Notes: a model not told the origin generated them from the letters alone. DNA of 64,000 nt from Macrosoma leucophasiata (GCA_036365455.1 JAWQUS010000025.1:25766001-25830000), one strand, 5' to 3'; shown: positions 40,905 to 52,355, counted from the stretch's first letter. Made by a program: numbers and translations.

Positions 40905-41560
40905 TTCTCTTCTTATTCATAAAAAGTTATAACATTTCTAAGAGCTCGCTATAGTATGCTTTAAGAAAAACGTTATTCATAATAGCATTTTAGCGCTAAA
41001 GCACTCTATAAACCCACTATAAAGTTATAGAGGCCAGAACCCTACTATAACAGTGCTATAAGGAAAAAAGATGGCCGACATTCAACAGCTGATTGTTGAA
41101 ATTGACATTGGGCGGATTCCATTAATCGACCACAACGACCGTAACGCCCTTTGTTTTGTTCCACCTGAAGCCCGTGGACGTCGCGAGCGGTCGTTTTACG
41201 TAATAAATAAAGTCACTGTTCGCGACCGCATTGCGTCCACTCCGATCCACCAATATTTTGTGCTTTCACCAAAACGGCAATTTCAGAGGTCTTGGTCGCG
41301 GTAGTTGCGGTCGATTAATGGAACGAAGCTAGGAAGTACGCGCGCTTTTTAAAACATGACTTTATGTCACCTGTGACGTTGATTTTTTTCCTTTTTTTCG
41401 AAATAAGGTCATTTTCACAAGTAATTTGTAGACAATTTGGCGTGCTTGATCTCTTGCTGGATCTATTTGTCCACTGAATTCCTTGCACTGGCAACATTTT
41501 GTCTATTACCAGAATTTTAACTATGGAAGGTTTACAGAACGTTTATGAATAAACAATTTT
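40905..41560. mobile_element. Possible DNA-transposon remnant
   Basis: Left side has CTTCTTATTCATAAAAAG and right side ACGTTTATGAATAAAC, inverted TTATTCATAAA motifs like the termini of the MITE at 57313. Inside, a 77-codon frame at 41071 starts MADIQQLIVEIDIGRIPLID. I do not recognise the protein; a degraded MADF-like start is conceivable but weak. Boundaries are not fixed. Confidence 0.35.
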
Positions 41561-41579
41561 ATAGAACGTTTTATAGCAT

Positions 41580-42120
41580 AGATTCATAATACTAAAGATT
41601 GGCAATTAAAAATTGGAGAATAGTAGTAATCAGGACGAGACCAAATTCGGATTACGTCAGTGTGGGTGACATGTGTTTGTGTGCGAGCAAAATAGTGCTG
41701 CAAAGACTTCAGATTTTAATATCGATATCGATGATCGATGCAATCTATCTTCTGATTTTACACACATCAACCAGGCTATATTTTTATATAAATAAAACTA
41801 CAAACAATTTTTTTTTATTTTCCTCCAACCATAAATAATTTACTACAGAAATGCCGTAGTAGACTTGGTAGAAATGGTGTGTTGCCTAGAGCAGACACAT
41901 TTTCTTTGGAGGTGCTGGGCACTGGCGATATATCTCTGTCTGTAGACTCAAGACGATACTTTGCGTTCTGGTTTCAATGTTACCTGCGAACAAATTTAGT
42001 ACCCATCATTTTGTATCTATTAACAACTGCAATGAATATGCATCACAATAGTGTATTGCAATAAATACATAGAAACTATAACAAAAAGTAAACTGTTAGC
42101 TAGTACACGTTAGACGACAT
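41580..42120. other. Spacer, nothing recognised
   Basis: No repeat boundary or coding signature seen. Confidence 0.4.
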
Positions 42121-42132
42121 GTCATGCACAAC

Positions 42133-42779
42133 CATCGAGCAACACGGGTCACCGGCCACTCCGGACCGGAGGGGAGTAGCCATATGCACGCTTTCCCTTC
42201 TGTCAAAGCGCAAGCCCAAATGGTCCTATGCGTATAATAAAAACTAGTTGCAGCCGGACTGCTCATTAGACTAAATCTAGTTGTGCGACTGAACTGACGT
42301 CCTAAAAATGCCGATTTGCTCTGTATTTTTGCTTTAAAAAGAAATATGACACATCAAGTTTACAAAAAGATAGCGTTACCTTTCATATGTAAGTAATTTT
42401 TAATAAAAAAATTGTTATTTGATTCTTTAAAACAAAATAATGCGATAATATCGGCCGTATTGTTTCGGACTGATTCAAACAACACAATCGGGCGGACTGA
42501 TAAGTATACGTTATACGATACGCGGATTGGTCAAGCGACTGATCAGAGTTGGTTTCCGAGAAGCCGCTGTCGCCGAGATGTTTAAATGTGTGTGTGAAAT
42601 TGTGTGTATGTATTTTGTTAAGGTCAAGGTGTGAGTTTCGTTGTAATAGACGATTTTTATTGTGCGTGTGTGTGTCACACAAATATCCTCCCCGGCAAAA
42701 AATGACAGACAGTTTTGCATCGGTAATAGACACTATAGCTACTCCCCTCTAGTCAGCCGGTGGCCCATGTTGATCTATG
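42133..42779. mobile_element. hAT-like element, longer relative of the 12016 MITE
   Basis: TGCACAAC at 42125-42132 and 42780-42787 is a perfect 8-bp duplication. The left end CATCGAGCAACACGGGTCAC and right end inverted CATAGATCAACATGGGCCAC match the 12016 termini. Subterminal GGAGGGGAGTA blocks are also shared. 647 bp without a transposase frame. Confidence 0.85.
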
Positions 42780-42789
42780 TGCACAACCT

Positions 42790-43020
42790 TGCGTGTAAGT
42801 ATACTAAATAAAAAAAATAATATAATAAAAGAAATAACGTGTATATTTTTATTCAAAAGACCTTTTTGTTCGAAGTGCTTGCTGCATAATAATATAGTCG
42901 ATTTATTTTTAGGTACATACCCAGTTTTCTCTTTTTATCATTGTTAGCCATTTTTCTAGATTATTCATATTCAGTGGTAATCTAAAATGCTATTAATTTA
43001 TTTTTTAAAATATTTGCAAA
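42790..43020. other. AT-rich spacer
   Basis: Nothing recognised. Confidence 0.35.
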
Positions 43021-43023
43021 GAA

Positions 43024-43316
43024 TTAACTAAAAAATAATAACAAGTACGTGAATTACTATTCTAGCCTAACTGAGCTGTTATAAAATTTATAACAGCGCA
43101 GTTAAGCTATTAAAATCTAAACTTATAATAAATGCATTAAATAAACTAGGAGAATATTTTATTTTATAATAACCTCTTTAGTGATGAACACTAAAGAGGT
43201 TAATTATATAAAATATCCTTGATTGACAAATACAAATTATCGATATGGTAAAATCACTACAAAGGTGAGGTTATAGAATAGTAGTAATTCACGTATTTGT
43301 TATTATTTTATAGTTC
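43024..43316. mobile_element. Foldback element with nested hairpins
   Basis: Outer arms near 43028-43060 and 43275-43308 (ACGTGAATTACTATTCTA against inverted ACGTGAATTACTACTATTCT). Inside are two further hairpins, CTGTTATAAATTTTATAACAG-type at 43075-43105 and ACCTCTTTAGTG/CACTAAAGAGGT at 43168-43200. Non-coding. Confidence 0.65.
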
Positions 43317-43751
43317 ATTATTATGCATTCAAAGCATTCATATTATAAAACCTGTTAATTTTGTGTATCCGTTTATGTATAAAAGTGTTGTATCAGAACT
43401 AAATCCTTGCATTTAGAGAGCCAAACATTTAATTCGTACTTACATGTGTAATTAATGAATAAGTGGGTTTTTATTCTTAAATGAGTTACATTCAGGTACT
43501 GCACATGTAACCATCATTATTTACGTACAATAAACACCAGTAAACCTTAAATTTGATAAAAATAAAAGGAAATTGTCTTGTTCACGACTAACGCCAAGCT
43601 GTCTCAGGCCGAGAACGTGTCTGTAAATGGTCCTGCCTAGCTATCTCGCTCTCACACATGCGTATAATATATTCTTTCTCTTTGTGTTGCCAATCTATCT
43701 AACGAAGTAGATAATAAATCTATGTTTTATAGGCTTATAGATCATTTTAAC

Positions 43752-44405
43752 CACGGAATAGATAAATAAAGATGGAATGGTAATGTGGGCGTGGCAAGCG
43801 CACGACAACTATGCGTGTACACACACAGTTCGGCAGAAACATTCGTTCGCCGCTCGTAGTGTCGTGTAGACTGCTTCGAACGACGCATCTCTTGGTAAAA
43901 TACCATCTAGTGCCAATTTTAACATGTATGAAATATCAGACCTCAAGTATAAAGCGAGGAGGTATATCTTTTGATTGGTAAGTCACAAATGACATTTATT
44001 GTTATAATACTTGTAAAAAACATATAAATATATAAAGGAATATGAATATTCGAACTTAAACTGCATTATTTAAACGTTACTTCTAGCGAATACATTGCTC
44101 GTTAAGCACTCGCTCAATTAACGCTATTACTGTCTCCGCTGGCAATGTACAGCATGTAATGCGTTCGCTACACTTCGACTAGTTTATTGGTGAGTATATT
44201 GTTGTGTGCGTGCGAGTGTTTATTGTCTACACCTTGGTATGCAAACTTACGCAAACGAATAGCTGCCCCTAGATTAATGTGTGGGTGATTGTCGAGATGG
44301 TGTTACATTTGTGTAAGAAATTGCAGGGTGGAAGAAAAGCGGCGACACTGGTTCTAATAATAAGTTGAAGCAAAGGCCTTTCCATCCTTATTTATCTATT
44401 CCGTG
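43752..44405. mobile_element. Terminal-inverted-repeat element with 8-bp target duplication
   Basis: ATTTTAAC flanks both ends (43744-43751, 44406-44413). Terminal repeats CACGGAATAGATAAATAA followed by RGATGGAA at both ends. 654 bp, no transposase frame. 8-bp duplication and CA-start termini fit hAT or P superfamilies; I cannot separate them. Confidence 0.8.
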
Positions 44406-44555
44406 ATTTTAACTAATGAATGCTATAAACTTTCTATAAGCGTCTTTTATGAATAAGACCGTTAATGTGTTAATTTTGAAAAAAAAAATACGCACGAGTC
44501 TCGTGACAATTTCTGGTATATTATATTGAAAGAAAAAAAAGAAAGATTATCAAAG

Positions 44556-44640
44556 GTTGTGTTCAGCACTATCATGTCGTGGTTAGGAAATTTGTCCCTT
44601 GCCCAATGGCCCCATGGCCCTGTAATTCCTAATATAGAGG
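44556..44640 (+). repeat. R-family fragment
   Basis: GTGTTCAGCACTATCATGTC followed by GGCCCTGTAATTCC; a diverged central piece. Confidence 0.45.
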
Positions 44641-44824
44641 ATATTTATTACTTTAACTAAGGAAGGCATCAAACGACCGTGTTTGACACCTTGTTTAGAT
44701 TTTGAACTACATTAAGATGAGCGATTAATCAACATTTTATTCAATAACTTTCAAAACATATTAGTGCACAAAATAAACAAATTATTTCAATCATTTTTAC
44801 AATTAGTGTGAATTAATTAAATAA

Positions 44825-45110
44825 TAATGGCAACCCTTGATACGTCCTACTGTTGGGCACGAGTCTCTCCCCTTCTTGGGGGGAGGTCTTGAGCTTACTC
44901 TACTACGCTGCTCCAATCGGTTAGTGGCCAACCTGCTGTCGCCCATAAGGCCTCCGACAAGGTTTAACGACTACTATCTATCTATAGCAACCAGGACCGA
45001 TGACTTAACGTGCCCCTCGAAGCACAAAAACGCGCATTTTGATTTAACACTAGCGGTCACCCATCATATGTAGATCGCTTGCAATCTACACCAGCCGCGG
45101 GGCATGCGCG
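44825..45110 (+). mobile_element. LINE/SINE 3'-end fragment, longest copy
   Basis: Starts AATGGCAACCCTTGATACG; extends past GGCCTCCGACAAGGTTTAAC to GCATTTTGATTTAACACTAG and GATCGCTTGCAATCTACACC, farther than the 29955 copy. Confidence 0.65.
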
Positions 45111-45192
45111 CTTCAGTGCGAATTAATTCACTGAAATTCTTATAAGTTCTCACCACAATTGGTATACAATCATTGAAATGAAATTTAATAAA

Positions 45193-45350
45193 ACAATGCA
45201 TCTGTGCTGATGAGCGACCACTTTGTATTTGTGTCGCTCGCTCTCTATTTGACACCCCGACACCATTCATTTGTCTCTGTCACACAGCCCTAAAAAGGGA
45301 ATCTTGAAGAGGCTTTATTCATTGTATTGAATCGAAGTAGACATCATTTG
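45193..45350. repeat. Duplicated segment, copy 1
   Basis: ACAATGCATCTGTGCTGATG to GAATCGAAGTAGACATCATT. Copy 2 is at 45797-45949, about 600 bp away in direct orientation. Confidence 0.75.
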
Positions 45351-45497
45351 AGTTTTGAGTTTGAGTTTACTATTAGGTACCTCAATTTTATAATATATGT
45401 GTTAATGCAAATCTGACATAAGTACTCGTTGCAATCTATTATTATTCTTAAGAAACGCCTTAAAACACTTTCTGGGTAGTAGAATAAAATTGTAGCA

Positions 45498-45582
45498 GGC
45501 CCAGATTTCTTCTTTGGCTTAAGAGGTAAGTAATTTTCTATCAGGCTCAGATTTCTTCTTTGGCTTAAGAGGTAAGTAATTC
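45498..45582. repeat. 41-bp tandem duplication
   Basis: CCAGATTTCTTCTTTGGCTT and AAGAGGTAAGTAATT occur twice in a row (from about 45500 and 45547). Confidence 0.75.
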
Positions 45583-45796
45583 GATACAAAAAAATCTCAG
45601 TGACGCTCTCTTAATTTAAACATTGTCAACACCAACATAATGAAATCTAAGCTATAACTCAGCTGGTGTACTGGAAATTATACTTTAATATTTCATCTGA
45701 AGCATCATGAAAAATAACTTGATGAAATCAACTATTTTTGTATAATAATTAACTTATTTCCACACGATCGTACTGCTGTTTAAAATTCCGATCAAA

Positions 45797-45949
45797 CAAT
45801 GCATCTGTGCTGATGAGCGATCACTTTGTATTTGTGTCGCTCTCCATTTGACATCTCGACACCATTCATTTGTCTCTGTCACAACAGCCCTAAAAAGGGA
45901 ATCTTATAGCGGCTTGATTCATTGTATTGAATCGAAGTAGACATCATTA
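45797..45949. repeat. Duplicated segment, copy 2
   Basis: Differs from copy 1 by a short deletion at the TCGCTCTCC block and single-base changes. Confidence 0.75.
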
Positions 45950-46451
45950 CTTCTCTACGATTTGATTTAACAATTTAAATTGCTATTAAATACGTAGAAG
46001 TTTATTAAGTTTTCTCAAAAAATAACCTATGAGTGGTTGCAGATTTGATTTGGCTGTGTACTGACAGAGAGTGACATAGTTTAAATTAGTTAAGAATGTA
46101 AAAAAATCTCAGAAGTATCTATAGTATCTAAACATACGAGATTTCTCAATTCAACGGAACCTGCGCACGAATCTGTCTCGCACTTGGCAGATTTTTCAAA
46201 TTTTTATTCAAAATAAAAAAAAATATCCATAAACACCAAAAAGCGAGACTACATGTAAGATCTATTTTAAATTTAATTACACCAGAAACTATACACTAAG
46301 AAAGGTCTTACCTAAAACCTATTTCTAAGAGGAACTGGAACGCAAAAGTTTGTAAGAAGATCCTAAACTCACACGAGCAAAGTTGCGACATGTCTCCAGC
46401 GTGCAATAAACTAGGTTACCTTTCTAGGAAGTCGAATTTGTTTCTGGAAGT

Positions 46452-46566
46452 TTAAATTTTTTAGAAATTAAAGAAAAAAACGGAAAGAAAAATTTGACTC
46501 CCGGAATCGAACCTGCGACCTCATGATTTCCAGTCCAGCCGCTTTACCACTAAGCTACCGAAGTCC
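46452..46566 (-). mobile_element. tRNA-headed SINE (family S3)
   Basis: Inverted: GACTTCGGTAGCTTAGTGG, GCAGGTTCGATTCCGGGAG then TCAAATTTTTCTTTCC. It keeps the S3 tail but has a different head variant, with a WC-paired acceptor (GACTTC...GGGAGTC partly mismatched). Confidence 0.72.
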
Positions 46567-46824
46567 CACACCGATGCGTCAAATTTTGCTTTCCGTTTTT
46601 GATTTTAACAACCGAATTTTTTTCTTTAATTTCTAAAGTTCACTCGCATGTGTTATTTATTGCCAAAAATAAATAGTACTATTTCCAATTTTTTTGTTCA
46701 TCAGCTCATCTCAATTTTTTATCAAAAATGAGATTGATTTCTGTTAGCAAAGACTCAATTTTTATCAGAAGTCCGATTGATTTCAGTTAGCAAAGTGCTA
46801 ATTGAAGTCAATTTTAAGAATTTT

Positions 46825-47279
46825 ACTGGTGGTAGAGTTCCAATGTAGGAGCTCGAGGGTGCAGACACAGCCTTTTTTAGACAACCTAATCCTAAAACTT
46901 AAACTTAAACCTAATATTAATTTTACATTTTGCGTAAATGATTATCTGCCTTTTAAAAATAATTGTTTATGATTGTACACCCCTTCTTCTTAGATATAGG
47001 TAATTATGTCGCTAATAACCTAGGTTTTAATATACTTGCCGCTAAATGGTAGTGCTCAGCATTATCGTGTTCCAGTCAGGTGGTAATGTACGGCCCTGTA
47101 ATTTCCGGCACAGAGGCATAACACCTTAGGCCTCAGGAGTGGTAACGCATTTGCATTTTGACCTCGGTCTTTGTGTCGGTGTCTATAGGCTGCAGTCATC
47201 GCTTAACATCAATGTGAACTGCATGCTTGTGTCCCACATCCATAACAAAAAAAAAAAAAAAAAAACAAAAAAAAAAAAA
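46825..47279 (+). repeat. R-family repeat, interrupted, with long A tail
   Basis: 5' end at 46825-46872, then an unrelated insert to about 47030, then 47031-47245 continuing at AATATACTTGCCGC. The tail is an A-rich run to 47279. Confidence 0.7.
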
Positions 47280-47432
47280 AGGTTGTCGGGAAGAAATCAA
47301 TAAGACCGCCTATTGTTCATATCCATACTATTGTCTATGTTGGTTGTTACTTTTGGAGTACAATAAAGAGTATTACTACTACTACTATCTGCCGCTAAAC
47401 GGTAGTGTTCAGCACTTTTGTGTTCCAGTTAG

Positions 47433-47721
47433 ATTTTTTTTTTTTTTTTTTTATGTAATAAAAGTGGCAAACAAGCATGCAGTACACATTGATGTTAAGT
47501 GATGACTGCAGCCTATAGACACCCACACAATGACCAGAGGTCAAAATGCAGATGCGCTGCCACTCCTGAGGCCTAAGGTGTTATGGCCTCTGTGCCTGAA
47601 ATTACAGGGCCGTACATTACCACCTGACCGGAACACGATAGTGCTGAGCACTACCATTTAGCGGCAAGTATATTAGGTAATGCGGTGGTGCCTACGCCCG
47701 CGAGCTCCGTCACCACCAGTA
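47433..47721 (-). repeat. R-family repeat, full length
   Basis: 20-base T run then ATGTAATAAAAGTGGC; right end lacks GGAGCTCTA of the usual terminus. Partial forward pieces flank it (47388-47432 and 47780-47870). Confidence 0.78.
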
Positions 47722-48338
47722 AAAAAATATAGATGGTGGATAGTATGACATAAATAATCAAATAAGGTCTCAATGTGTTTCTATAAGTGTCTATAGGCTG
47801 CAGTCATCGCTTAACATCAATGTGAACTGCATGCTTGTTTGCCACCTTCATTAAAAAAAAACTTATGACTGAACATTAAGTTTCAAAACAATAAGCGTAG
47901 ACCTTATAGGTAGTTTTATTTACTGGAACTACAACTTCAGCGACGATAATTACTCGTATATACAAAGAAGCCATTTTATTTTTTATTTACTGACAGTGAA
48001 GCTACAGGATTATATATTATACATAGAGTAATGACAAACTTTGCGACGGGTCAGCTATCTTATTCTTCTTCGTCTTTATGTATAAAAATGAATGTTTGTC
48101 TGTATGTCCTTTATAGGATTGTAAACTACGCATTTGATTAATTGTTTTAAACTTTTACGATTTGTATTCATATTTTTATATTGTAAACGGGACTTAATCG
48201 CGTTTAATCGAAGTATTTACCTCGACACTCGACGTATCTTACGCATTTGATCATGTGACGACCTTTAGCAAAGTTATATCCTTTAAAACACTCGCGTATA
48301 ACACTCATTTTACAAATTTTACGAACCGGGTCGTGGCC

Positions 48339-48371
48339 GTCGGTCGGTAAAAACACTTTTTACCGACCGAC
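48339..48371. repeat. Perfect 15-bp hairpin
   Basis: GTCGGTCGGTAAAAA, loop CAC, then the exact inverse. GTCGG/CCGAC units continue slightly on both sides. Confidence 0.85.
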
Positions 48372-49016
48372 CGACGAGACGTCGGAATAAAGGTTAAAAG
48401 GTTCGTTAAATTAGTAAAATTTAGTAAAGTTGTTGTGCATACTTTTGACAGATGGCGCCACTGTCATTTTTAGTTGGTCGCATAGCAACGCGCGCAGGTT
48501 ACAGCTAATGTTATATAATTCATTTGAAAATATTTACTGAGCTATACCTAATCCTGGCCTACGCTAACCATCCACGTGTAGGTACTGCTCCTTTGCTACT
48601 TTGCTCAATAAGCAAAATCCGGACAAGCTTAACAAAGTTGCTTAAGCAAAAAAATACACCAAAATTAAACCCTTGGCAACGAACCGCGAAGCATTAATAT
48701 CCGTGGCACGGATGACAATTTCTGCTTTGAAGCTCTTTTTAAAACAAAACCCGGTTATGCATGCAAATGTGTACGGTCCACCACTTAGATTTTAGCCGGG
48801 TTGTGTGGAAGATGTGATTTATTTTACATGTATTACATATATACGAATTTCAAGCCCAGAACGACTTGATGAAAATGTAATGATTAAATACCATTACTAT
48901 GACCAAATAACATTTTACAGTGGCATATTGATAGTTAAGGCACACCGCGGAACTCCGCTTGAATTCCATACAAACGCTTAATTTGGTCTCTATTACTCAG
49001 ACATCAATCAGTGACG

Positions 49017-49166
49017 CGTATTTACACGTGCATCTGTGTGGGTAGCACGTATAAAATACCAACCGTCGCCCATAAGAGGGGAGGTGGTTGGGTGATGCGA
49101 GGAAATCAGGCGGGACGTAGAAGTGTCCATTCTATACGTAGTATGATTACATATTCTCTGGTTAAG
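49017..49166. repeat. Dispersed repeat, relative of 14027
   Basis: ACCAACCGTCGCCCATAAG, CCATTCTATACGTAGTATG and TCTGGTTAAG. Probably the CACATGCACGTGTA-type end of one unknown element. Confidence 0.6.
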
Positions 49167-49197
49167 GTGAGGGAACGTTACTCTTTTTAGCCAATGA

Positions 49198-49345
49198 CTT
49201 CTAGAAATTAAAGAAATAATGGAAAGATGTTGACTTTGGGCAGTAATAGAACCTGCGATCACAGGATAACCAGCCCAGCTGCTTTGCCACTGAGCTACCG
49301 ATGATAGCACTATTTTGCAATAAATAACACATGCGAGCGAATTTA
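49198..49345 (-). mobile_element. tRNA-headed SINE (family S3), degraded
   Basis: Inverted head TCGGTAGCTCAGTGGCAAAG with GCAGGTTCTATTACTGCC (B box damaged: TTCTATT instead of TTCGATT). Followed by CAACATCTTTCCATTATTTC. Confidence 0.65.
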
Positions 49346-49353
49346 TATTCCGG

Positions 49354-49529
49354 GGCTTCGCCCGCGTGGATGTCGTTTTGTACATAAATAAGTAGCCTAT
49401 GTTATTTCTCAAAGTCAGCTCAGCAGCAGTACCAAATTTCATTAAAATCGGTTCAGTCGTTTGGACGTGAAAAGGTAACAGACAGACAGATAGACAGAGT
49501 TACTTTCGCATTTATAATATTAGTAGGGA
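49354..49529 (-). mobile_element. Helitron fragment, 3' terminus lost
   Basis: Inverted TCCCTACTAATATTATAAAT at its 5' end and CGCGGGCGAAGCCCCGG near the 3' end, without CTAG. Relative of the 36660 element. Confidence 0.65.
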
Positions 49530-49654
49530 AGTAGAGATTACATTGCTAGCCACGCGACAATGACGCAGCAGCAAAGCAATAGAAAATCGAGAAATATGGT
49601 GCTGCGACAGCACTGCAGCGGCAGCACTGTTGCGTGCAGTGGAGTTTGGAATCG

Positions 49655-49865
49655 ACCTTATACTTTTCAAAAAACTGGTTGCCTGTTAAGTCGGTTTTAC
49701 GCGCGAAGATTTTACGTGACAACGTCTTTTTCTCTGTAGAAAGGCATTCGCCGGTCCAGCAGGCCTCTCTCTCGTTCGGTGACTCATCGTTACGTTACCG
49801 GGCGTTACACTTTTCATGAGTGACTCCGAGCCGCAACCTAATTTAAGACGTTGTCACGTCAATAA
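49655..49865. repeat. Possible small inverted-repeat element
   Basis: TTTACGTGACAACGTCTTT (49705) faces TTAAGACGTTGTCACGTC (49845). The open frame between has no family signature. Confidence 0.4.
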
Positions 49866-49933
49866 AAATGCATGTAGATTAAATCAACAAATAAAATATA
49901 ACACACTCTAATGCATTTGACAACACAGTGGTT

Positions 49934-50216
49934 CTGGTGGTGAAGTACCAGTGACGGAGCTCGCGAGCGTAGGCGCCATCGCATTACCTAATCTACTTGC
50001 CGCTACATGGTAGTGTTCAGCACTATCGTGTTCCGGTCAGATAGTAATGTACAGCCCTGTTATTTCCGGCATAGAGGCATAACACCTTAGGCCACAGAAG
50101 TGTTAACGCATCTGCATTTTGACCTTGGTCTTTGTATGGGTGTCTATAGGCTGCTGTCATCACTTAACATCAATGTGAACTGCATGCTCATTTGCCACTT
50201 CCATTACATAAGAAAG
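49934..50216 (+). repeat. R-family repeat, full length
   Basis: CTGGTGGTGAAGTACCAGTG to TTACATAAGAAAG; tail no longer pure A, so an older copy. Confidence 0.78.
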
Positions 50217-50730
50217 ACGTGCTTGAACTCAGTCACTGAAGCCTTACAATAAACTTCATTCCACTCTGAAAGGTATTTTTAGAATCACTTCTATTTTCCG
50301 ACCAAACCTTGAAATCAATCTCACCCGCCATCGCTGAGTCGCCCAGTATACACATGTAAATGTCGGCAAATGGAAAGGCGATTATCGTGCTTTATTAAAT
50401 TTTTTGGATCACTATACCTTCCCTCGTTGTTATTCAACCTTCACGCCTAGCCTTGGAACTTATGGAAATCAGCTACTTGTGAATAGAACCTGCTATTGAG
50501 TACTTTTTGAAATGTTTTTTTCTATACGGGCTAGATGTTGCGTGTAGTGAATAAGAGATTCACTATCGCTGTTATTGTGAGTCATCAGGGCCTGCGCGTA
50601 GTTAGTTACCTCCTTTCTTTCCTATTAGATGACTGCACTTTAAGCGCTTTAAGAGATAATGATTAAGAGATGACTACCCTACAGAGATCTACACAGAACT
50701 AAAGATTAACAGATAACTGGTTATGTCACT

Positions 50731-51077
50731 GTTTTTTTATGTAATTAAGCATGTAGTTAACATTGATGTTAAGTCGTGACTGCAGCCTGTAGGCACCCGC
50801 AGAACGATCAGAGGTCAAAATGCAGATGCGTTGCCACCCCTAAAACCTTAGTTGTTATGTCTCTGTGATAATTATTACGGGGCCATACATTTAACCAAAA
50901 CATAAACTATTGTGTTCTGGTTAAATGGTAATCTGCCGCTAAATGGTTGTGTTCAGCACTAGCTGAACAAAACCATTTAGCGGCAGATTACCATAAAAGA
51001 CGCCATAAAAGATAAATTAGATAATGTGGTGGTACCTACGCTTGCGCGCTCTGTCATTGGAACTCTACAACCAGTAA
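50731..51077 (-). repeat. R-family repeat, second subfamily, with internal foldback
   Basis: Reversed copy expanded by a 70-bp hairpin at 50925-50994 made from its own CCATTTAGCGGCAGATTACC block and the inverse. Confidence 0.75.
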
Positions 51078-51450
51078 CGTATTTCTTATACTTAATTTCT
51101 ATTTGCCTTATTCTTCGCTTTGAATTTCACTATGTGTAAAAACCGCTAAAAACATTCTCAAAATACCCACCAAAACACGGAGACACATTCGTAACCTTAT
51201 CGATTACTCAAATAAGAGCACAAAAGGTATACTTGAGAACCCATTGTTTCTCAAATGTGCTATTTATACGAAAGATAACGGAATTCCCTCGCATGTTTGT
51301 CAAAACTTGAATGCGAAGACGAATGGCGTGGAATCCTCAATGTGCCCGGGCGCTGTTTTGTTAATCTTCGTGAACGTTTTAACGTTTTGTGATGTTGAAT
51401 TTTCTACTGAATTATACACCTCGACATTTTAGTAGTTTTTTTCTGCAGCA

Positions 51451-51640
51451 ATTTTTTTTTTGTAATGGAGTGGCAAACAAGCGTGCAGTTCATATTGATG
51501 TTAAGTGATGACTGCAGCCTATAGACAGGAAGACCAAGGTCAAAATGCAGTTGCGTTACCACTCCTGAGGCCTAAGGTGTTACGCCTCTGTGCCGGAAAA
51601 TACAGGACCGTACATTACAACCGGACCGGAACACGATAGT
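51451..51640 (-). repeat. R-family repeat, 5'-truncated
   Basis: Ends at ACACGATAGT, exactly where the T tail of the next member begins, so the next member probably inserted into it. Confidence 0.75.
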
Positions 51641-51925
51641 TTTTTTTATGTAATGGTAGTGGCAAACAAGCATGCAGTTCACATTGATGTTAAGTGATGA
51701 CTGCAGTCTATAGACACCCACACAAAGACCAAGGTCAAAATGTAGATGCGTTACCACTCCTGAGGCCTAAGGTGTTACGCCTCTGTGCCGGAAATTACAG
51801 GGCCGTACATTACTACCGGACCGGAACACGATAGGGCTGAGTACTACCATTTAGCGGCAAGTAAATTAGGTAATGCGGTGGTGCCTACGCCCGCGAGCTC
51901 CGTCACTGGAGCTCTACCATCAGGA
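51640..51925 (-). repeat. R-family repeat, full length
   Basis: T8 tail at 51640, right end GAGCTCTACCATCAGG. Tandem same-orientation partner of 51451. Confidence 0.8.
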
Positions 51926-51944
51926 AAATTACTTTGTCTTTAAA

Positions 51945-52092
51945 TAAATACGCTCACACTCACAAGGCACACACTAGGTGTCAACCTGTGACACACATAC
52001 ATAAAAACCCAGACCCGAAACAAATGTAGGCCATACAAATATTTTCGAATCAAACAGTCCTCTCACACTGCTGGACTAACTGTGTCATCGTC
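51945..52092 (-). mobile_element. SINE family S2, deleted
   Basis: CGCTCACACTCACAAGGCAC, AACCCAGACCCGAAACAAAT and the head remnant TGCTGGACTAACTGTGTC; the B-box part is lost. Confidence 0.65.
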
Positions 52093-52189
52093 GGTAAGTA
52101 TTCCCTGTCTTTTAGTCCCTAGCGTATTTAAAAAAAATACTCAAAAATTAATTTGTGCTTTCCTGTCCAAATAATGTATACTAGATTGG

Positions 52190-52355
52190 TTATTTTCTAA
52201 ACTCAGCATAAGGCTCACATTTTCTAAACTCAACATAAGGCTCACATTTTCTAAACTCAACATAAGGCTCACATTTTCTAAGCTCAGCATTAGGCTCACA
52301 TTTTCTAAACTCAGCATTAGGCACACATTTTCTTAACTCAGCATTAGGCTCACAA
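52190..52355. repeat. Minisatellite, 27-bp unit, about six copies
   Basis: Unit TTTTCTAAACTCARCATAAG plus GCTCACA, repeated with few changes. On the - strand it happens to encode a nine-residue repeat (VSLMLSLEN), with no other coding sign. Confidence 0.85.

Noticed and set aside
40875..41005. Telomere or origin signal in the ATAAA/TTATA-rich stretch
   Set aside because: No telomeric (TTAGG)n run and no other support.
41071..41304. New small host gene (77 codons)
   Set aside because: Sits between inverted TTATTCATAAA motifs, no family match and no splice or poly-A context. Kept only as part of a possible transposon remnant.
52141..52326. Repetitive SLENVSLML protein
   Set aside because: Translation of the 27-bp minisatellite with no supporting signal.
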